From positions 1 through 12,399 of the forward strand of contig PYST01000611.1 of assembly GCA_003049485.1 (NCBI GenBank): 12,399 bases of DNA. The letters run 5' to 3'. The notes below the pieces were generated by a model. That model searched no databases and was not told the DNA's origin. It saw only the letters and a program-made list of their open reading frames with translations. The DNA is from Ophioceras dolichostomum. Its lineage: Eukaryota > Ascomycota > Sordariomycetes > Magnaporthales > Ophioceraceae. Made by a program: the position numbers and the translations under genes. Positions 8,017-12,399 of this stretch are shown piece after piece (the stretch's first letter is position 1; each line of letters begins with the position of its first letter).

Positions 8017-9507
8017 ATGTCGATCCAGCACAAGCACCAGATCCTGCGCAAGCTCAAGGCCGCCTGGGGCAACGACACCTATCTTCCCCTTGAGTTCTAC
8101 CCCTCAGAGTCCGAGATCGCCGCCCTCCAGGGTCTCCTCGACGTCACTCGTCTCGCCGAGGACCGCGACGTGAACCTGCCCGGCATGTGGCGGGTTGGAG
8201 GCTGCTGCCTCGACGCCATCAACGAGCTCGGCCTCATTCAGTGGGACGAGGACGCGGCTGAGCTCGCCGCGTCCAAGCTCCGCAAGATGGGCGTCGCTGA
8301 GGGCAAGCGTCCTTTCACCCGCTCCCGAGCTAGCGCGGCCCCCGCCGAGCAGCCTCTCCAGAATACCGTCCCAGCTGCCAGTCACTTCGGCAGAAACAAC
8401 AACAACAGCAACGGCGGCAACGCCGCCAAGAGGACTCGTGCCTCCTCCGCCGCGGTCACCGACAAGTCCTCCCCTCCCCCTGAGCCGCAGTCCAAGCGTC
8501 GCCGCCAGCTGGACGGACCGGGCCTCGCCGCCGACGGAGGCCACGCCTCCAAGACAGCCAACTCGCCTTTCCGAAAGGCCGCGGCCAAGGTGCCCAGGAT
8601 GAGTGTTGCGCCCGACACTCACGACGACCAGGCGGCTCATTGTCGCGCTCAGAGCGACCGAGCCACCACCGTCAGCCGCGCCTCCGCGGAGACCTTCGTC
8701 ACCGCCCAAGGGGCCCCCGTCGCCGCCACCGACCCGGACGCCACCGACCCGGCCGCCACCGATTCGGAGCCGGCGGTCGCCGCCGAGGGGGACGTCCCGG
8801 ACCCGGACGAGGAGGACTCGGACCACAGCCCGTTCCTCCGTGTGCGCCGCCTGCGTCGACAGCTGGAGCAAGGCGAGGAGCTGACCACCCCGACCCCCGC
8901 CACGCCCTTCGACGCGGAGGACGGCACGCCGCTCGTCGACCAGCTCGCGGCCAAGTTCAAGGCGGCGAGCGAGCGCGTCCTCCTGCGCACCACCCAGAAG
9001 ACGCAAGCGGCCGAGTGGCTGAAGCACATCGTGGCGCAGCTGGAGGCGCCGTTCCGCGACGCGCCGACCGCCACCAAGGACAAGAACAAGCACGGCCGGC
9101 CGGCCCTCCTCCAGGGAAACGCCAAGGGCATCTTCGGGGTCGTCTCCGGCGAGCAGGCCCAGCGCATGGCCGACATCGCCGGCAGCATCCAGCACATCGT
9201 CGATGTCGCCCTGGAGGGGTACGAGGCCCGCGTCCGCCGGGCGCAGAGGGCGTGCGCGCCCTTCCAGATGCAGCTCGCCATGGAGCAGCACCGGATCCGG
9301 CACGCGCGCGAGCAGGAGGCGCGGGGGCGCGAGCGCCGCGCCGAGGTCGCAGAGGCCGAGCAGGCGCTGCTCGATAGGAGGGCGAGGCGGGGCCGCAAGG
9401 CTGCTGCTGCTTCTGCTGCCCAGGGCCAGGGTCAGGGCCAGGGTCGGGGCCGGGGCCAGCTGGTCCAGTATGTCGCGGTGGAGGATGACGAGGAGGAGGA
9501 GCTGTGA
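8017..9507 (+). CDS. Unrecognised 496-aa disordered, probably nuclear protein
   Basis: I do not recognise the family. The start is the first ATG after a long ATG-free leader and has a good context (cacgATG). Residues 1-95 look folded, with alternating helices and the motif NLPGMWRVGGCCLDAINELG. Residues 100-290 are low complexity: an Asn run (about 126-134), basic clusters KRTR (about 138) and SKRRR (about 159-164) that could serve as nuclear localisation signals, a repeated ATDP segment (about 240-253) and an acidic patch. Residues about 303-468 are helical and charged, with strong coiled-coil character toward the end. The C terminus has a Gln-Gly/Arg-Gly repeat (469-480) and an acidic finish. 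Third codon positions are strongly G/C, which also opens long antisense frames that I treat as shadows. A chromatin or transcription role would fit this layout, but it is inference. Single exon, intact. Confidence 0.8.
   Translation: MSIQHKHQILRKLKAAWGNDTYLPLEFYPSESEIAALQGLLDVTRLAEDRDVNLPGMWRVGGCCLDAINELGLIQWDEDAAELAASKLRKMGVAEGKRPFTRSRASAAPAEQPLQNTVPAASHFGRNNNNSNGGNAAKRTRASSAAVTDKSSPPPEPQSKRRRQLDGPGLAADGGHASKTANSPFRKAAAKVPRMSVAPDTHDDQAAHCRAQSDRATTVSRASAETFVTAQGAPVAATDPDATDPAATDSEPAVAAEGDVPDPDEEDSDHSPFLRVRRLRRQLEQGEELTTPTPATPFDAEDGTPLVDQLAAKFKAASERVLLRTTQKTQAAEWLKHIVAQLEAPFRDAPTATKDKNKHGRPALLQGNAKGIFGVVSGEQAQRMADIAGSIQHIVDVALEGYEARVRRAQRACAPFQMQLAMEQHRIRHAREQEARGRERRAEVAEAEQALLDRRARRGRKAAAASAAQGQGQGQGRGRGQLVQYVAVEDDEEEEL
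9421..9456 (+). repeat. Hexamer array coding Gln-Gly / Arg-Gly
   Basis: Six tandem copies of a CAGGGC-like hexamer encode four Gln-Gly followed by two Arg-Gly pairs at the end of the 496-aa protein. The change from CAG to CGG is a single base, so the Arg-Gly pairs look like mutated Gln-Gly units. Copy number is likely to vary between strains. Confidence 0.8.
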
Positions 9508-9511
9508 TCGG

Positions 9512-9543
9512 CCCCCTCCTGGACGATGTCATCCGGGAGGAGG
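9512..9543 (+). other. Strong hairpin just after the 9507 stop codon
   Basis: Left arm 9512-9523 and right arm 9532-9543 form a 12-bp stem (nine G:C or C:G pairs, two A:T pairs or a G:T wobble making up the rest except for one C/A mismatch) closed by an 8-base loop. It begins 5 bases after the stop. In an mRNA this would be a stable 3' UTR structure. It is not a bacterial-type terminator in this genome; function unknown. Confidence 0.6.
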
Positions 9544-9868
9544 GTCGGTCCTGTGCCTCGAGCGAGGGGAAGTGGGTGGGGGGAGTTTTATATATAGTCG
9601 GTCGATGGCACCAGGAGGATACATTGCACTAGGATGGTAGTGTACACAGGAGGAAGAGGGTGGAGCACATAGGACAAGACGGGACGGGTGCGGGAGTTAT
9701 TAGGAATCAAAAATCCTGGGAGGGGCGAGGCGTTTGGGGGTCGTTTTTTTATTCGCTGTCTTCTTGAGACCTCTTTCCCTCTATATGCCCCGAGAACCTC
9801 AGCATAGCGGTTCGGTACCTCCACGGTACCTTCAATGATCTTTGTAGTATTAAAACTTTATACGAACG
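9544..9868. other. Spacer between the 8017 and 9869 genes
   Basis: This is the 3' flank of the 496-aa gene and the presumed promoter of the small ORF at 9869. A TATATATA-like block sits at about 9588-9596. Two GGTACC palindromes lie five bases apart near 9813-9829. No gene is supported here. Confidence 0.45.
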
Positions 9869-10225
9869 ATGAACCGAAACCAAATGCCCTGGAGGTGCTG
9901 TTTTTTGACCACCGGCCTCAACCGGGGACTCAGCCGTGTCCTTTGCCGAGTTCTCGCGGCCGGAAGTCGACTTTGGCCCAGGCCCCCAGCTTCCCCCAAC
10001 ATCCTGAGCTTCGCCAACGTATTCACGACTGTACGAGACTATACCTCGAACCTGGAGGAGAAGCTCTTGGAGAACAACGCCGTGCTGAGGGCCCATGCAG
10101 AATGTCAGCAGAGGGTCAAGGAGCTTGAGGCACGTCTCCAAAAGACTGAGGACAAAAATGCCGCCTACCGCCGGAAGCTGAGAGATATCCGAAATGCGGC
10201 CGAGGACTTGCCTGAAGACGAGTGA
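9869..10225 (+). CDS. Small coiled-coil protein, unrecognised
   Basis: A 118-aa ORF. Residues 1-47 are Arg/Pro/Cys-rich and not very protein-like. From residue 48 to 112 it is a clear charged heptad-like helix (NLEEKLLENNAVLRAH, then RVKELEARLQKTEDK), ending in an acidic LPEDE tail. The coiled-coil part is convincing as coding sequence. The N-terminal part and the ATG at 9869 are less so, and the true gene may begin with an upstream exon or be a fragment of a larger coiled-coil protein. I tried a 9844-9932 intron, but it joins to the wrong frame. No function can be named. Confidence 0.5.
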   Translation: MNRNQMPWRCCFLTTGLNRGLSRVLCRVLAAGSRLWPRPPASPNILSFANVFTTVRDYTSNLEEKLLENNAVLRAHAECQQRVKELEARLQKTEDKNAAYRRKLRDIRNAAEDLPEDE

Positions 10226-10325
10226 GCCCCTTTTCATCATCACTTTGCTTCAGTTTAGCGAGTAGCGCTTCGGAATAGCTTCATTTCGCGCGCAGCACCA
10301 GAGGCGAAGCCGTCGGTGCAAGCGT

Positions 10326-10359
10326 GGTTAGGGATTGGTTAGGGTGGGTTAGAGAACCC
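10326..10359 (+). repeat. Telomere-like GGTTAG cluster with inverted repeat
   Basis: GGTTAG occurs at 10326, 10337 and 10347, and TTAGGG, the usual ascomycete telomere unit, occurs twice. The last copy forms a small inverted repeat GGGTT-AGAG-AACCC (10346-10359). The spacing of 10-11 bases is not that of a true telomere array, so this is at most a degenerate interstitial cluster or a repeated binding site. Confidence 0.5.
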
Positions 10360-10504
10360 TCACACGCACTTCCCCTTGCTTTGCAGGAGTCCAGTCACTA
10401 CCTCAGCATCCTCACCCCTAGTACCTCGTTTTTCCCCAGTAGGTAGGTAGCTTGCCTTTACTTTCCACGGCCTGAGGGTCTCAAGGCTTGGAAAGGGGGG
10501 ACTA

Positions 10505-10762
10505 TGTGATGGGGTCCAGGGAGATCCACGTTGTCACACGGAGGAATCTACAGTGGGCCTTTCTAGGCAGCAGAGCGGGCCATAGGCCACGTCAAGCCCA
10601 GAAGGTGCCTCAGGCATCTAGGAAAGATGGTCTATATAAGGGCAGTTGTATTATATCTTCATCCAGAGGGGATCCTAGATCCTTAAGCCTCCATTAGATG
10701 CCCTTAGAGATTATCCCTTGCAATACCGCAAGCCCTTATTACACACAAGACCTTGTAACACA
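10505..10762 (+). mobile_element. Solo-LTR-like element, 258 bp
   Basis: The block starts TGTGATGGGG and ends TTGTAACACA, giving TGTG..CACA ends. It has a TATA box in GGTCTATATAAGGGC (10630-10644) followed by a T-rich initiator-like stretch and about 120 bases to the end. Ends, size and promoter position match fungal retrotransposon LTRs. There is no second copy and no gag or pol beside it, and the five flanking bases differ (gacta and cgtgg), so it would be an old solo LTR that has lost its target duplication, or the last piece of a longer element. Confidence 0.5.
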
Positions 10763-11453
10763 CGTGGCTCACGGAGGATAAAGTCAGACTTTTCCCATGT
10801 ACATAGCGCAGTTCAGATCCTGGGAAATAGATTACAGTTTTGAACGCTCTTTTGGAGTCGCTTTTGATGCACTTTTAGAGCTTTGTTTGATTGAGGGTTA
10901 TATCGATTGATTAAGGATCAATCACGCGGGTGACCACTCCAGTCCCTGCGAGTAGCCTCAGCACGCCTGCCTAGGCTTCTGCCTGCCTGCTGCCATCCCG
11001 GTCCTTCTCCCTAGTGTCGGCGATGTCATTTACAAATACCTCTTAGGTGCGATGCGCACGGTCATTCCGTACCTCCCCTCCGATCTAGCACTCCGCGATT
11101 GGCATCACGGGAGGGGACCCGCGGCCGCTCTCGCACAGCAGAGCTCAAGCCCCAGACAGGGCTTCGACTGGGAGTTCCTAAATACGCGCCTCGTAGCTAC
11201 TAGTACGATGGCACAGCTCCGATAGGATCGAAGATGGGAGTAGCACCCTCCACGAAAGAAGAGAGAACCGGCCGAATGTTGCTTGGCCAACAGCTGTGAA
11301 CGTGGTCTCTTATCATCACGCAAGGCATCCTTCCCTTTACATAAACACTTGGCGACTGCTACTGTTAGTGCAGCCCGCCAAACCACACATAAATCCTTAA
11401 CACCCAACAAACCACAACAAAAACCACCCTTCCCCCCCGGGGCAGCGACGGCA
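10763..11453. other. Spacer or LINE 5' region, no gene seen
   Basis: No open frame with a start is supported. It may be the 5' untranslated part of the LINE that follows. A perfect 7-bp inverted repeat (GATTGAT and ATCAATC, 5-base loop) lies at 10905-10923. Confidence 0.4.
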
Positions 11454-12333
11454 ATGCCGCCGGTGTCCCCTCCCCAGGTGCTTTTCCGCAATAATGCGGG
11501 CCTCGCCGCCATCCTCTCAAGCAGCCCATCGGCAATGCGGATGATCCTCCCCCAGACCGGGAGCACAACGCGCCTCCAGGAAGGAACCCCTACCCCTACC
11601 CACGATCCTAACGGTAGAGACACCTCTCGCCATGCCAGCACCATCCCAGACACCCCCCAGCTAGCCCCGTCCACCACCGAAAGGACTAAGGAACTCCTAG
11701 ACGAAATCCGCCGGAATGTTGAAGCCGAAGAAAACTCTACTCGGATTTGGCGGCCCTACTCGATGCATTCGTGGCCAATGCCAACCCAAAACATAAATCC
11801 AAAGCGACAGAGATAGCCGAGGTGTATATGGACTACGTCCGGGAAGCGCTCTTAGGAGAGCCCGCACCTTTACGGTTGCGAACGCTCCCACACTTAGGAG
11901 CAAGCCTCCTACCGCGCCCTCAACCGCCCCAACCGCGCCCCCTCAACTGCCCCAACCGCGCCCGCTGTACAGCGCCGCGGTCAGCGGCCAAACAATAACA
12001 AACGTGACTAGACCGCAGAATGGCCCGGGCCAACCCAGCCGACCCCACCAGGCCGTACCAGGACACCCCGGCCGGCTCCACCAAGGTACGCTGGGCAACG
12101 TCCGCCCAGAGCGACCCGATTTCCGCGTGTTCGTCCGAAGGCCGCAGGAACGCCTCCCTTGGGCCCAGCGACAATCCTCATACGGGATCCGACAAGCCCT
12201 AACAAAGGAACTGGCATTCTCACTAACAGATATCCCAGACGGCCATGTAATCCCCACGGGGCTAGCTATAAGAGCCAGCTCGGCAGAGATCCAAACGCTT
12301 TTAGTAGTAGTTGTCACGCGTGCAGGCACGTGA
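11454..12333 (+). pseudogene. LINE ORF1 (gag-like) remnant, Tad-type
   Basis: This reads as ORF1 of a fungal non-LTR retrotransposon, the RNA-binding gag-like protein that precedes the endonuclease/reverse transcriptase ORF. The first part (from the ATG at 11454) is Pro/Ser/Thr-rich and leads to a helical segment, TTERTKELLDEIRRNVEAEE. Coding sense then moves frame near 11745 (ALLDAFVANANPKHKSK..VYMDYVREAL) and again near 11865 (TFTVANAPTL, then PLYSAAVSGQ). It ends in RVFVRRPQERLPW and a segment containing IPTGLAIRASS, which match the conserved core after the proline-rich linker in Tad-clade ORF1 proteins as I know them. There are at least two frameshifts, and the zinc-knuckle end and the whole of ORF2 are missing. 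The sequence stops matching at about 12333, before the window ends. Confidence 0.62.
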
Positions 12334-12366
12334 TGATAGTGAGCGTGGGACCACGCTTAGTCACGC
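12314..12366. repeat. Inverted CACG-motif cluster with perfect hairpin
   Basis: A perfect 7-bp hairpin (AGCGTGG and CCACGCT with a 2-base loop) spans 12342-12357. Around it lie TCACG at 12314, GCACGTGA at 12326-12333 and TCACGCTC from 12361, so CACG motifs repeat in both orientations within about 55 bases. The cluster sits where the LINE ORF1 breaks off and could be the end of another element inserted there. Confidence 0.5.
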
Positions 12367-12399
12367 TCGTTTCACCAGTCTCCTTTGTAATTAAATAGG

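Noticed and set aside
8104..9303. 399-codon open frame on the minus strand
   Set aside because: It is fully antisense to the 496-aa gene and low complexity; strong G/C at third positions opens such frames. It has no leader or splice support.
9512..9543. Hairpin read as an intrinsic terminator
   Set aside because: This is nuclear fungal DNA; there is no bacterial transcription context and no T run after the stem.
9844..9932. Intron giving an upstream exon to the 9869 ORF
   Set aside because: Splicing here joins to the other frame, not to the coiled-coil frame.
9749..10243. 164-codon minus-strand frame
   Set aside because: It overlaps the coiled-coil ORF, which has the better heptad pattern; the antisense product shows no motif.
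11105..11677. 190-codon minus-strand frame
   Set aside because: It is antisense to the LINE ORF1 remnant and has no recognisable features.

Overview
The window looks like nuclear DNA of a filamentous ascomycete, probably a Sordariomycete. The evidence is GC-rich coding sequence, pyrimidine-rich leaders just before start codons, a GT..AG intron with a perfect TACTAAC branch site, secreted and N-glycosylated enzyme features, and remnants of fungal-type sugar transporters and retroelements. I see no bacterial, organellar or CRISPR features, and no tRNA or 5S gene.

Layout from left to right. (1) 87-565, minus: a decayed MFS sugar transporter fragment with three in-frame stops and a missing middle. 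(2) 693-1799, plus: an unrecognised protein gene whose frame changes twice (near 1256 and at a run of seven G at 1619-1625). It is either a young pseudogene or a place where the assembly has indel errors. (3) 1800-3121: no supported gene; it holds the GH3 promoter. (4) 3122-5644, plus: the one clearly recognisable intact gene, a secreted glycoside hydrolase family 3 enzyme (beta-glucosidase-like, 792 aa) with one 144-nt intron. (5) 5645-7451: a possible LTR, a small spliced-gene candidate (6467-6972) and an unassigned minus-strand open frame. (6) 7452-9507, plus: a 496-aa unrecognised, largely disordered protein, preceded by about 565 nt without a single ATG, pyrimidine-rich in its later part. 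(7) 9869-10225, plus: a small coiled-coil ORF. (8) 10326 to the end: telomere-like GGTTAG motifs, a solo-LTR-like block (10505-10762), then a frameshifted LINE ORF1 (Tad-like gag) which breaks off at about 12333 in a cluster of inverted CACG motifs.

Functionally, the GH3 enzyme would release sugar outside the cell. The transporter fragment beside it could once have belonged to the same sugar-use neighbourhood, but it is dead and 2.5 kb away, so I do not claim a cluster. The right flank is a graveyard of retroelements. I found no convincing new multi-gene system. The items most worth a second look are the double frameshift gene with two opposite-charge tails, the small gene at 6467 built from short exons, the ATG-free leader at 7452-8016, and the hairpin right after the stop of the 496-aa gene.
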